From an uncultured Acidobacteriia bacterium (lineage in GTDB: Bacteria; Acidobacteriota; Terriglobia; Bryobacterales; Bryobacteraceae), in the NCBI GenBank assembly GCA_903900705.1, contig CAIUOG010000005.1, positions 1 through 64,000 of the forward strand: a stretch of DNA of 64,000 nucleotides. The letters are read 5' to 3'. The notes beneath the pieces were generated by a model that worked only from the letters and a program-made list of their open reading frames with translations, did no database searches and was not told the origin of the DNA. Below are positions 16,828 through 25,602 of the stretch, piece by piece (the stretch's first letter is position 1; each line of letters begins with the position of its first letter). A program made the translations under genes and the position numbers.

Positions 16828-18030
16828 TTACTGGACAGTCAGATAGATGCCATCCTGCGTACTCCCGCCCGCGCCGGGCGTCACCACGCGCAGGACGTTA
16901 TCTCCCGAGATGGCGTTCTGCGGAACCACCAGGTTGATCTGGAACAGGCCCGCACCCACCAGGCCAACAAAACTGGCGGGGGCGGGATTGTTGTTCAGCA
17001 AAACCTGTACGGGGAAGCTGGTATCCACCGGCGCGGCGCCGGTGAATGCTTTGCCGGCGGGAACCGCGGGAACAGTGGGGCCGAATCCCACGCCGTACAG
17101 GACCACCGTCTCACCCTTCTTCACCGGGCGGGTCGAATACGAAAACCGTCCCGCGGGTCCGGCCAGGTCATACTTGCCTCCTGCATAAGCGCCGCCGCCG
17201 TTCGGGGTCGGAATCACCGCCGCCGGATACTTCGCGTCAAGCAGATTGAGAGACGGCGCAGCCTCGGCGAGTTGCACCTGCGTGCTCACCGGGCCATTCG
17301 GCGTGTTGATGGTCACGTTGGCGCAGCCGCGCAGCGAATCATCCGGCGCCTGCAGATTAATCTGGCCCGGGCTCGTGAACCAGAAGTAAGCCGCCTTCCC
17401 GTTGATGGTGGCCGTCAGGCCTCCCAACGTGGTCGGAATGCCGGCGCTTTGCCCGTCCCATACCGTGGTGGACGTCGCCAGGTTCTTCCCGTAAACCGAG
17501 ATCCACGATCCAGGCTGGATCGCGGATCTGGAGTGTCCCACGGGCACGACGCCGCTCGGATTGATCGACGGGTTCGGCGTAACCTGCGATGTGAGGTTCC
17601 CCGTCAGCGTCACCATCACGGCGATATTCGGCGGCGGACTGGTCAACGCGAACGTGACCGTGCCACTGCCTCCCTTCCCCGCATACTGGCCGGTACCACC
17701 CGTGATAGCGAACGAGCCGGAAAACGTCGTGCCGGACGTGTGCGGCACAAGCACCGTCAGCATCAGCTTGTCGCCGTTTGCCGCCGTGATCGTGAGGGGA
17801 GCTTCAATATTGTCATTGCAATTGTCATCACCCGTCCCGATGACGTCAATCGCAAACTGGACCGCGCCGCCCGGGGTCAGCGTCCCGCCACCACTCCCGG
17901 TGAAGTTGTATTTGCTGTTCGGCGCGGGCCCTAAAGTTGCGGAACCCGTCAGGGAAATCGATGTCGATTGAGCACAGCAAAGTGACAGGAAAAGGAGGCC
18001 GGATAAGGAAGAACGAAGCGCGGTCATCAC
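16828..18030 (-). CDS. Secreted hypothetical protein with C-terminal TIGR03437 domain
   Basis: The 400-residue protein has a signal peptide (MMTALRSSLSGLLFLSLCCA). A beta-rich N-terminal domain (about 22-165; GSFAITGGTGQYAGKGGSG resembles the allene-oxide-cyclase-barrel-like or GGTGxYxGxxG motif) is followed by the TIGR03437 domain (AIQPGSWISVYGKNLA, FWFTSPGQINLQAPDD, VVLYGVGFGPTVP, INLVVPQNAISGDN). The role is unknown. The conserved module marks it as part of the Solibacter-type secretome. It is transcribed alone. Confidence 0.82.
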   Translation of the reverse strand: MMTALRSSLSGLLFLSLCCAQSTSISLTGSATLGPAPNSKYNFTGSGGGTLTPGGAVQFAIDVIGTGDDNCNDNIEAPLTITAANGDKLMLTVLVPHTSGTTFSGSFAITGGTGQYAGKGGSGTVTFALTSPPPNIAVMVTLTGNLTSQVTPNPSINPSGVVPVGHSRSAIQPGSWISVYGKNLATSTTVWDGQSAGIPTTLGGLTATINGKAAYFWFTSPGQINLQAPDDSLRGCANVTINTPNGPVSTQVQLAEAAPSLNLLDAKYPAAVIPTPNGGGAYAGGKYDLAGPAGRFSYSTRPVKKGETVVLYGVGFGPTVPAVPAGKAFTGAAPVDTSFPVQVLLNNNPAPASFVGLVGAGLFQINLVVPQNAISGDNVLRVVTPGAGGSTQDGIYLTVQ

Positions 18031-18053
18031 GTAGTTATACTACAGTCCGCCGA

Positions 18054-19412
18054 CTACCTCCCGGTCTCCAGAACCAGCACCGAAGCGATCCTGCCAGGCG
18101 CCGTCGCGGGCAGCGCCACGCTCACATGGCCACCCTGCCGCGTGACCTTGAGCGGCGTGTGTTTTGCATCCGCCAGCAGCCAGGCCCGCTTCACAGTCCC
18201 CTGCACTTTTTCAAGCTCCGCCGGGCCCAGTTCAAACGCGCCGCGCGGCCACTGGAACAGGTGAATGTACAGCTTGCCCGGTTTTGTGGTGCAGCGCCAG
18301 TCAGTCTTCGCGACAAATACCGGCTGCCCGCGCTGGTCTTTCTTCACCGGGTCCGGCGCGCCGAGTTCGCCGCCGAACGGCGTGGGTCCCGCCCCGTAAA
18401 TCGCCTCGCCGTTGATCTTCAGCCACCGGCCCACCTCGCGGAGATTGTCCTGGCTGGGTTGTGGAATCAGGCCTTCCGCCGTCGGCCCCACATTCAGCAG
18501 ATAATTGCCGCCCTTGCTGGTGATGTCGACCAGTTTGAACGTCAGGTCTTCGGGCGTCTTCCAGTCGTTGTCGTCTTTCTTGTAGCCCCACGTTTTATTG
18601 AGCGTGGCGGGCACTTCCCAGTCCCCTTTCACCACCGTGTCCGGGATGCGGTTGTCACCCATCGAACGGTAATCGCCATCCGCGCCCAGACGCCCGTCGA
18701 TCAGCGTGGCCGGCTGCAGGGAATGCACGATATCGATGAACCGCTTGCCCCGGTCACCCTCCATCATGCGCGGCGTGTCGAACCAGATCAGACAGATGGG
18801 TCCATAGCCGGTCAGCAGTTCCTTCACCTGCGGTTCGGCCTTGCCGCGCAGATACTGGTCGAAGTCTTTCTTCTCGTCAGGGCCGAAGTCCCAGGTGTTG
18901 CCGGCTCCGTTCGGCTCGTGCCAGTCCTGCGCCTGCGAGTAGTAGACACCGAAGCGAATGTGACGCCGCGCACAGGCTTCCGCCAGTTCTTTGATCACGT
19001 CTCTGTGGAACGGTGTCGCGTCATAGGCGTTGTACCGGCTCACGGCGGACCGGAACAGGGCAAACCCGTCATGGTGCTTGCTCGTGATCACCAGGTACTT
19101 CATGCCCGCGTCCTCCGCCAGTTTCGCGAAGGCGTCCGCGTCGAACTTCACCGGATTGAACTGCGGCGCGAGCTTCTCGTACTCGCTCACCGGAATCTTC
19201 GCCCGGTTCATAATCCATTCGCCGATGCCGGGAATCGCCTGCCCCTTCCATTCGCCCGCCGGGATGGAATACAACCCCCAGTGAATGAACAGACCGAATT
19301 TGGCCTCCCGGAACCACTGCATCTTTTCGTCTTGTGTGAGAGGGGCTTTCTGCGCCGTGGCCAGAACAGCCGTGCTGACGGCGAGTGCCGCAAGCTTCGT
19401 GAGAGTCTTCAT
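18054..19412 (-). CDS. Alpha-L-fucosidase, GH29, secreted
   Basis: The 452-residue protein has a signal peptide (MKTLTKLAALAVSTAVLA). The GH29 barrel shows FGLFIHWGLYSIPAGEWKGQ, MKYLVITSKHHDGFALF, FGVYYSQAQDWHEPN and PICLIWFDTPRMM, where the Asp should be the nucleophile, then GNYLLNVGPTAEGLIP. It releases terminal alpha-L-fucose from glycans. The start at 19412 is taken because AGGAGG stands 8 nt upstream; an in-frame GTG three codons earlier overlaps that ribosome-binding site. It is divergent from the MFS transporter gene. Confidence 0.95.
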   Translation of the reverse strand: MKTLTKLAALAVSTAVLATAQKAPLTQDEKMQWFREAKFGLFIHWGLYSIPAGEWKGQAIPGIGEWIMNRAKIPVSEYEKLAPQFNPVKFDADAFAKLAEDAGMKYLVITSKHHDGFALFRSAVSRYNAYDATPFHRDVIKELAEACARRHIRFGVYYSQAQDWHEPNGAGNTWDFGPDEKKDFDQYLRGKAEPQVKELLTGYGPICLIWFDTPRMMEGDRGKRFIDIVHSLQPATLIDGRLGADGDYRSMGDNRIPDTVVKGDWEVPATLNKTWGYKKDDNDWKTPEDLTFKLVDITSKGGNYLLNVGPTAEGLIPQPSQDNLREVGRWLKINGEAIYGAGPTPFGGELGAPDPVKKDQRGQPVFVAKTDWRCTTKPGKLYIHLFQWPRGAFELGPAELEKVQGTVKRAWLLADAKHTPLKVTRQGGHVSVALPATAPGRIASVLVLETGR

Positions 19413-19519
19413 GGAACACACCTCCTGCGGTGGTGCTTCGATTCGTTTTATATCACATTCTTAATCGTTAACTTCGGAACCGCCCCCGTCCGCGGGCCGT
19501 TTTGCGGTACGCTTTCTGG

Positions 19520-20740
19520 ATGACGGCTTCGGGTCAACAGATGACAATGCGGGATGTGCTCGCGATCGCACCCCTGCGCAAGCTGACCGTGGCGCAACTG
19601 GTCAGTCTGTTCGGCGATTTCCTCGCGATTTTCGCCATTTTCAGCATCGTTTCCTTTCGGTTTCACGGCTCTCCCGCTCAGGTGAGCGGCGTGATGGTGG
19701 CCTACATGCTTCCCCAGGCCTTCGTCGGCCCCGCCGCCGGCGTATTTGCCGACCGCTGGAGCGTGAAGAAAACCATGATCGTCAGCGATCTGATCCGCGC
19801 CGTCATCGTGATCCCACTTGTCTTCGCCTCTTCCATCTGGCAGATCTACGGCGTGCTTATCGCCCTCAGCATCGTCTCCGCCTTCTTTGCCCCCGCCCAG
19901 ACCATCGGGCTGCGCTCTCTGGTGCCCATGGAAGGCCTCATGTCCGCCAACGCGCTCATGATGCAGACCTATCAGCTTACGCAGATCCTCAGCCCGGGCA
20001 TCGCCGCGGTGTTGATCCGGCTCACCAGCGAGCAACTGTGCTTCTGGCTGGACGCCGCCACGTTTCTCACCTCCGCCGCCATCGTTTCCACGCTGCCCAT
20101 CGAGCGAAAAACCACCGTCGCGTCGAAGGAGTTCTCCACCGTCCTGAGTGACCTCGCCGCCGGCATGCGCTTCATCTTCACCCACGCCACCCTGGCGTTC
20201 ACCATCCTCTCCATGGCCGCCGGCATGTTCGCCGTCCGCTGCTACAGCGCGCTGATTGCCGTTTACGTCCGCGATATTCTGCACGCGGAGACCGGCCTTT
20301 TCGGCACCCTGGGTACGCTGGTCGGCGTCGGCATGATCATCGGCACTCAGGTACTCACGCGCGCCGGCAAGAAGTGGTCGAAGGAGCACCTGATGATGGG
20401 CGGCCTGTTCATGGTTGCCGCGGGAATCCTCGCGCTCGCCATTTTTGGAAACGTACCGATCACCGTGCTCGCGACCCTCGAACTCGGCGTCGGCGTAGCG
20501 CTGGTGATCATCTCGGCCCAGACGCTGATGCAGGGCCAGACCCCCATGGAGATGCTGGGACGCGTCACCAGCAGCCTGATGTCCGTACTGGCTCTGGCGC
20601 AGGTCAGCGGCTTGCTGCTCTCCGGCTCCATCGCTCAAGCAGTGGGCATCCGGAATTCTTACTTCGCCACCTCCGCCCTGCTGGCCGTGATTGCCGCGGC
20701 GGGCTGGCGTCTGGTGGAAAAACGGAAAGCCGGGGCCTGA
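19520..20740 (+). CDS. MFS transporter (EntS/MFS_3-type exporter)
   Basis: About 406 residues with 10-12 hydrophobic helices. The loop between TM2 and TM3 carries ADRWSVKKTMIVSD, equivalent to the MFS GxxxDRxxRR motif A. The overall pattern matches the MFS_3/EntS branch of drug or siderophore exporters. The TTG at 19502 and ATGs at 19520 and 19541 are alternative starts; none has a strong Shine-Dalgarno. The substrate is unknown. The gene converges with the TadE-like gene, 8 bp apart. Confidence 0.85.
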   Translation: MTASGQQMTMRDVLAIAPLRKLTVAQLVSLFGDFLAIFAIFSIVSFRFHGSPAQVSGVMVAYMLPQAFVGPAAGVFADRWSVKKTMIVSDLIRAVIVIPLVFASSIWQIYGVLIALSIVSAFFAPAQTIGLRSLVPMEGLMSANALMMQTYQLTQILSPGIAAVLIRLTSEQLCFWLDAATFLTSAAIVSTLPIERKTTVASKEFSTVLSDLAAGMRFIFTHATLAFTILSMAAGMFAVRCYSALIAVYVRDILHAETGLFGTLGTLVGVGMIIGTQVLTRAGKKWSKEHLMMGGLFMVAAGILALAIFGNVPITVLATLELGVGVALVIISAQTLMQGQTPMEMLGRVTSSLMSVLALAQVSGLLLSGSIAQAVGIRNSYFATSALLAVIAAAGWRLVEKRKAGA

Positions 20741-20748
20741 CCCGCGGC

Positions 20749-21246
20749 CTAAAACAGAATTCTCTGCCGCGACGTGGCCGCCACATTGAAGTCGTTCGCC
20801 GGATCCCGGTTGGGCGGCCAGTACATGGCCAGCGGGTTTTTCAGGATGTAAGTTGCCTTGACCGTCACGTCAGACCCCACGCTGTTGTAGGTAGCGTTCG
20901 GAAACTGAGCGGTGTTGGCATCGCACGCCGTCACCGGATTACACGTGGTGGCCCCGCTCCCGTCCGTCAGCGTCACAATCACCTGGCTGCGGTTGAGCGC
21001 CATCGACTGGCTTTCAAAAAACGCCGCCACATCTTTCACTTTGATGGTGCAACTGTTGCTGTTGGCCGAGCAACTGGCGCCGTGCACGGTGATGTACCGC
21101 GCCGTGGCCTCCGTGCTGTACGCCAGATTGTGGTATTCCCACATGTCCAGTGCAACTGCCACAATCCCGATCGTCATGAACAGCAGCGGGACGCCCAGCA
21201 GCGTGAATTCAATCAGAGCATTTCCGCGGCGTGAGTTCCGGCCCAT
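20749..21246 (-). CDS. TadE/TadG-like pilus assembly protein
   Basis: This 165-residue protein has a short basic N-terminus (MGRNSRRGNALIEFTLLG) followed by one hydrophobic helix, as in TadE-like minor pseudopilins. The conserved Glu at position +5 of the mature helix is present (ALIEF). The periplasmic part has two Cys pairs (SCSANSNSC, TCNPVTAC) that may form disulfides. It lies 18 bp after a second TadE-like gene. The rest of the tad machinery is not in this window. Confidence 0.82.
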   Translation of the reverse strand: MGRNSRRGNALIEFTLLGVPLLFMTIGIVAVALDMWEYHNLAYSTEATARYITVHGASCSANSNSCTIKVKDVAAFFESQSMALNRSQVIVTLTDGSGATTCNPVTACDANTAQFPNATYNSVGSDVTVKATYILKNPLAMYWPPNRDPANDFNVAATSRQRILF

Positions 21247-21264
21247 TCCATCTCCCTGGGGTGA

Positions 21265-21738
21265 CTATCCGCGCACCGGCATCTTGACCGTGCGGCTGAT
21301 CGTCAGCTGGCCCGGCAGCAAACCGGGAATCGGAATCAGCTTCGGCGTCAGGTATGTAACGGTCACCGAAGCCGCCGGGCTCCCGTCCGGACCGGTAACC
21401 GAAGACGCCGTCACCGCCAGCGGCACGGTCGACGTCACGGTTGTGCCGGAACCGCAGCTCGTCATCGAATAGCCGACATTCGGCATGTTTCGCAGCTGAT
21501 CGAGCGCGTAGCCACACGCCGTGGTCGCATCCGTGGTTGTGGTCGAGTTGCTGGCGCAGTAGTTGGCCCCCACGCTGGCGGCCGTTTGCGTGGCAATCAG
21601 AGAGTACGAGAAGAAGCCGTAATCGTAAGAGCCGACAAACAGGAACACGTACCAGGGCAACAGCAGCGAGAATTCGATAATGCTGCTACCCCTGCGCCCG
21701 TGCCCGTTTGGTCTGCCGGCAGACTTTTGTAGCCGCAT
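21265..21738 (-). CDS. TadE-like pseudopilin
   Basis: About 157 residues starting MRLQKSAGRPNGHGRRGSS, then IIEFSLLLPWYVFLFVG as the pilin-like hydrophobic helix with its conserved Glu. The rest is a small, Thr/Ser-rich secreted domain with three Cys. The start is set at the ATG at 21738. The frame stays open further upstream, but those residues do not look like a leader. It pairs with the TadE-like gene downstream (18 bp). Confidence 0.78.
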   Translation of the reverse strand: MRLQKSAGRPNGHGRRGSSIIEFSLLLPWYVFLFVGSYDYGFFSYSLIATQTAASVGANYCASNSTTTTDATTACGYALDQLRNMPNVGYSMTSCGSGTTVTSTVPLAVTASSVTGPDGSPAASVTVTYLTPKLIPIPGLLPGQLTISRTVKMPVRG

Positions 21739-21843
21739 ACCATGATGTTGCCGAACCGGAGCGGGGACCACAAGATCGACAAAGGTTTGCGGAAAGCTGC
21801 TGCCGGAAGTTAACCCGCGTTTCCGTGCTCCAAACCTGAGAAA

Positions 21844-22002
21844 ATGATTCCTATGCTTTGGTACGTTTTGGTTGTCTTGCTGGTGAGCTGGCTGATTCTG
21901 CTGGTCAGCCGCTACACGTTCGGCGGCGCGGCGCACATTCTGTTTGTCGGCGCGGTGGCCGTGGGCCTCTACCAGATCCTCTGGCGCCGTTCCGCGATTT
22001 AG
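21844..22002 (+). CDS. Small lmo0937-family membrane protein
   Basis: A 52-residue ORF starting MIPMLWYVLVVLLVSWLIL with two hydrophobic helices separated by SRYTFGGAAH, ending WRRSAI. The pattern LLVSxYTxGGxxHILxVxAVxV is that of the lmo0937/DUF5670 family, found widely in bacteria and of unknown function. It is divergent from the TadE-like genes. A second ATG at 21853 is an equally possible start. Confidence 0.75.
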   Translation: MIPMLWYVLVVLLVSWLILLVSRYTFGGAAHILFVGAVAVGLYQILWRRSAI

Positions 22003-22024
22003 CGCTCCCTATTTCGAGGCGCCC

Positions 22025-22061
22025 TCTTTTACCGGCAACCCGAAGCGGCGCTTCTGCGGAG
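22025..22061. repeat. 37-bp direct repeat, copy 1 (remnant of an SGNH-hydrolase 3' end)
   Basis: These 37 bases are identical to 25619-25655, where they encode the C-terminal tail of the SGNH hydrolase. On the minus strand this copy also ends in frame with a stop (QKRRFGLPVKEGASK, then TAG), and weaker similarity continues to about 22010. It sits just downstream of the 1114-residue gene, so the two copies bracket that gene. Confidence 0.9.
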
Positions 22062-22104
22062 AATGCTGCCCGGCCTCCCCGCAAAATGCGCCGCTTTCCT
22101 GAGC

Positions 22105-25100
22105 CTACTTCTTCGAGTTGCCGCAACTGTCGTACTGCAGGGAACGGCGCAGTGGCACGCCGGAATCCCGGTCGAAACAGTAACTGAGGGCTACCCCGGT
22201 CTGATACCCGTGAACATTCCAGCCACCCATGTGATTCACCGGGTCGATCTTGCTCCGGAACTTGAAGATATCCACCTGCGGCGATATCTTGAGACTCCCG
22301 AAAAGCGGGACTGACAGGCTCAGGTTGAGGTCATCATAGAGTTTGGTATCCACCTGCGTATCGGTGTGACGGTCGAAGTAATACTGGAACTGGTTTGCCG
22401 CCGTCACCGAAATAGCGTGGATCTGCGGACTCTGGAGACTGAAATTCAGATACACACCCTGCTGCGGCGTATTCACGGATGCAACCTTGAATGCCTTGTC
22501 CCGGTAAGTGGTGGCCTGGTCAATGGTGAGAGATGACCCACAGGTTCCGGCCGAGAGCGAACAGGAGTAGGCGCCCACCCACTCGTACGTCACCGGTTTG
22601 TGGATTTTCTCGCCGGCGGTGAACCCTCCTTCAAACCAGCTCTTCAGAGCCTGGTAGCGCAGGGCCGTCTTGCCATAGGCGTAATAACTACGCGGAATGT
22701 GCCGCACCACATCATAGCCAAAGCCGTTTTCTGTACTGTACTTCGCCACGGCCGCCGCAGGGGAAGGTTTCAGCGCCCACTGAATCACGGGATCCGCAAT
22801 CTGGGTATCCGCGCGTGTGGCCAGGATCCAGCGAAAGCCTGTCGAATTCCTGGCGCCCGGGTAGACATGAAAGGCGATCCCGGCCTCCTGGCTCCACTGG
22901 TTCTTCGTCAGGCTGACGACGTTGTAGTCAGCGTTGATGCCTTTCTCCGCCACCGCTGTATTGGTGTCGGCGTAGCTGGCGTCATCCTGCAGATAAAAGT
23001 CGGCCGCTTTCCCCCAGCGCGTCACCCGGAAAGACCAGTCGAACGAAATATCGCGCTCCTGTTTTGCGGTCGCCTGCGTAACGTCGCCGACTCCCGCGAA
23101 GCGGGACAGATCGCTCTCTGTCAGGTTATGCGTATTCAGCTTCAGGCCGAAGTCGCTCCTGGCGAGCGTCCACGTCCAACCGCGGTCCTGTTGCGCCTTC
23201 TTCTCGGGATCGGCGGAAGTGGGTGGCCAGATCCGCAGGTTTTGCGCCTCCCAACTCTTAAAGGGCTGCAACCCGGCCGTGCCGGGTTTCTTCGCGGGGC
23301 GCACTTCCTTGAAACTTAGCGTATCGAAGTACGAGGCGGGATCGATCGGGCTATGACAGTAATTCCGTTCCGTCAGATGAATGCAGACCACGGTCGATAT
23401 CTCGATCACGCGCTTGCGGAAATCAGGGAATCCGAACGGTTGCCCGGCAAATACCTTGCTGATGTCTGGATAGTCGGTGTCGCCGGCAGCGATGTAGTCG
23501 GGCATCGCCACTGAGTACACCTTGTTCGGATCGATCGGAGAGCCGTTCACCACATACTTCCCCAACGTCGTGTCCTTGTGGATGCCCAGGTAAGCGAGTC
23601 CGCGATGCTCGTCCGCCGGCGCCGAAAGGCCGCTCTTGTCCGATGCGTCGTTCTTAGCGGACTTGTCAAGAGTCTTCGTGAGCACATCGCCGGTAACACC
23701 ACCGCAGAAGAGCAAATCGCCTTTGTGAAAGATGCTGTCGGCCACTTCCTGTACATCGGCTGGTCCCAGTCGCAGCGCGGCGAACACTTTGGCGTTGTAC
23801 AAATCGCGATGCTGAATGAGGCCGATTTCCGCCGCGCATTCTTTCCGCATACTCAGCAGGGCGATGGTCTCCAGTTGGCCGGCAGCCGGCATAGTGGCGA
23901 AATTGTAAGAGCCGAATTCCCGACCGGAGAGGGCGGTGAGCGTCGTGCCTCCCTGCACTTTCGGCAGGGGCGGTTCGATGGCGTTCTCCACCGTGGCGGC
24001 GTCCGTGGTGACACGATATCCGCTGAGCGCGCCGGGATGGAACTCGATGGAGACGCGCTGCACGCCGGGCACCACCCTGCCGGTGGAGGTATCGTACTGG
24101 TCACGCGGTGTCAGCACCAGTGCGCGACGTCCGTTATCAATGCTGAAGGTGCCGTCAGGCGTTTGCAGGCTCGCGTCCGTCGCCGATACCACCAGCGAGA
24201 ACATATTGGAAAAATGTGAAGCAAGCTGCTCGGCATGCGCTCGGGGCATCTGCGCGAGGACGATCTTTGGCAGGCTTCGACAGTTGGCATCCAGTTCGCA
24301 CGCGTCGAGTGCCTGCTGCAAAGTTTCCACCGGATCTGCGATCTTCACGTTGGTCTTATAGCCCTTGTTCACCCACGAAAGATTCAGGAGGCCGATAGAA
24401 GTTGTCAGGTCTGGATCCACCACACCGAAGATCGCCGCCGCTCCGTTGTGCGAAATCGCGTAGGGTGCGGGGTATCCGCCGGTGATCCCTTCGGGCGTAT
24501 GGAAGAAGGGCATTGCAACCGTGAATTTCGAGCAGATGAAACGCGGCGCGTTCGCCGGAACCGCGTCGGCCTTCAGCGTGGCGCAAACCCATGCGGACGA
24601 GCCAGGAGGGAGCGTAACGGGCCCGTTCAGCCGAAGGAAGACAGCCCCGCGCCGACGCGCTTGCCCGGACAACGGTGTGGCGCCGGTGCAACTCGCCGGG
24701 GAACCGGCAGTCATCACCAAACAGGCGTCTTCAATGGCTTGCCCATCCGCCGTGATCCTCCACGAACCCACCCAAGGAAGGCTGCTTTGGGGCGTCTCGA
24801 TTGACACGGTTTCGTTATCCAGCAACGTGGTCGAAGTGGCCGGTTTGCCTGCACCGGACTGTGAAGTGGCAAACGGATCCGGCGCGTCAGCCTGAGAAGA
24901 GTCGATCAACAGATTCGTGCCCAGAATCCGAACCACTGGCCCCATTGCCGGGTCGGACAGATAACGTTCCAGTTCCCGCAGACGCTCGGGTCCGTACCGA
25001 AAGTCGCGCATGCCGGGAACAACCGCGTCATAGCCCGCGCGCCGCAGAAAACAGCCGGCGTTGTCGAAGGGAACCGTGGCCGTGTCCGACACCGTCTTCG

Positions 25101-25449
25101 GTTGAAAGATCCATTGGTTGTCCTTCCATGCGAATAATTCCTTCGGCTGCGCGGTCGGTCGCGCGCCCTCGCGAACGACGGCCTGCATCTCCCGGGATTT
25201 GACATACGGCGCGAAATTGTCGCCCGCGCCCACCAGCACCAGCCGGCCGGAGGTATGCCTCATGAATTCGGCGGCGAAATCATTGGGTTTGAGTGAGCTA
25301 TCGCATCTATCGGTGTCGGTCTGGACTTCGGGAATCGCCTCATAGCCGAATGTACCGCCCGCTACCTGGACCTCCAGTTTCTGCACACCACTCTGCGCGC
25401 GTAGCGATACGGCTACCAGGATCGAGGTGAGTAAGGCTGTGAATTTCAT
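22105..25449 (-). CDS. Large secreted protein: degenerate 5'-nucleotidase/metallophosphatase plus probable C-terminal beta-barrel
   Basis: This 1114-residue protein has a signal peptide (MKFTALLTSILVAVSLRA). Residues about 60-200 follow the metallophosphatase scaffold (RLVLVGAGDNF, YDAVVPGMRDFRYG). The GNHEFDYG signature of 5'-nucleotidases is changed to GMRDFRYG at 146-153, so the catalytic His is gone. Residues about 520-690 match the 5'-nucleotidase C domain (FHKGDLLFCGGVTGDVLTK, KVYSVAMPDYIAAGDTDYP). From about 790 to the end are alternating amphipathic strands (SFDWSFRVTRWG, LNLSLSVPLFGSLKISPQVD) that suggest an outer-membrane barrel. Enzyme activity is doubtful; binding or transport is equally likely. 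Base use looks less GC-rich than in neighbouring genes. Confidence 0.7.
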   Translation of the reverse strand: MKFTALLTSILVAVSLRAQSGVQKLEVQVAGGTFGYEAIPEVQTDTDRCDSSLKPNDFAAEFMRHTSGRLVLVGAGDNFAPYVKSREMQAVVREGARPTAQPKELFAWKDNQWIFQPKTVSDTATVPFDNAGCFLRRAGYDAVVPGMRDFRYGPERLRELERYLSDPAMGPVVRILGTNLLIDSSQADAPDPFATSQSGAGKPATSTTLLDNETVSIETPQSSLPWVGSWRITADGQAIEDACLVMTAGSPASCTGATPLSGQARRRGAVFLRLNGPVTLPPGSSAWVCATLKADAVPANAPRFICSKFTVAMPFFHTPEGITGGYPAPYAISHNGAAAIFGVVDPDLTTSIGLLNLSWVNKGYKTNVKIADPVETLQQALDACELDANCRSLPKIVLAQMPRAHAEQLASHFSNMFSLVVSATDASLQTPDGTFSIDNGRRALVLTPRDQYDTSTGRVVPGVQRVSIEFHPGALSGYRVTTDAATVENAIEPPLPKVQGGTTLTALSGREFGSYNFATMPAAGQLETIALLSMRKECAAEIGLIQHRDLYNAKVFAALRLGPADVQEVADSIFHKGDLLFCGGVTGDVLTKTLDKSAKNDASDKSGLSAPADEHRGLAYLGIHKDTTLGKYVVNGSPIDPNKVYSVAMPDYIAAGDTDYPDISKVFAGQPFGFPDFRKRVIEISTVVCIHLTERNYCHSPIDPASYFDTLSFKEVRPAKKPGTAGLQPFKSWEAQNLRIWPPTSADPEKKAQQDRGWTWTLARSDFGLKLNTHNLTESDLSRFAGVGDVTQATAKQERDISFDWSFRVTRWGKAADFYLQDDASYADTNTAVAEKGINADYNVVSLTKNQWSQEAGIAFHVYPGARNSTGFRWILATRADTQIADPVIQWALKPSPAAAVAKYSTENGFGYDVVRHIPRSYYAYGKTALRYQALKSWFEGGFTAGEKIHKPVTYEWVGAYSCSLSAGTCGSSLTIDQATTYRDKAFKVASVNTPQQGVYLNFSLQSPQIHAISVTAANQFQYYFDRHTDTQVDTKLYDDLNLSLSVPLFGSLKISPQVDIFKFRSKIDPVNHMGGWNVHGYQTGVALSYCFDRDSGVPLRRSLQYDSCGNSKK

Positions 25450-25470
25450 TTACGTGTTCGCTCTCACAGG

Positions 25471-25499
25471 GAATAGCGGAATTAGATCAGAATAGCGGA
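25471..25499. promoter_or_regulatory. Directly repeated decamer upstream of the 1114-residue gene
   Basis: GAATAGCGGA occurs at 25471-25480 and again at 25490-25499 (19-bp period), 22-50 bp upstream of the start of the minus-strand gene. The position and near two-turn spacing suit an activator or repressor site. No regulator is identified. Confidence 0.35.
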
Positions 25500-25602
25500 C
25501 AGGAACAGTGCGCCGTGCTGATTTGTTTACCCCGTAATGCGCACCGAAGATTGCATCGGCACGTACAACCCGACCGCGACCCGTTCAATTGGTCGCCAGC
25601 GC

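Noticed and set aside
17937-19523. 528-codon plus-strand frame over the fucosidase
   Set aside because: It is antisense of GH29, with an Arg-rich sequence and no domain.
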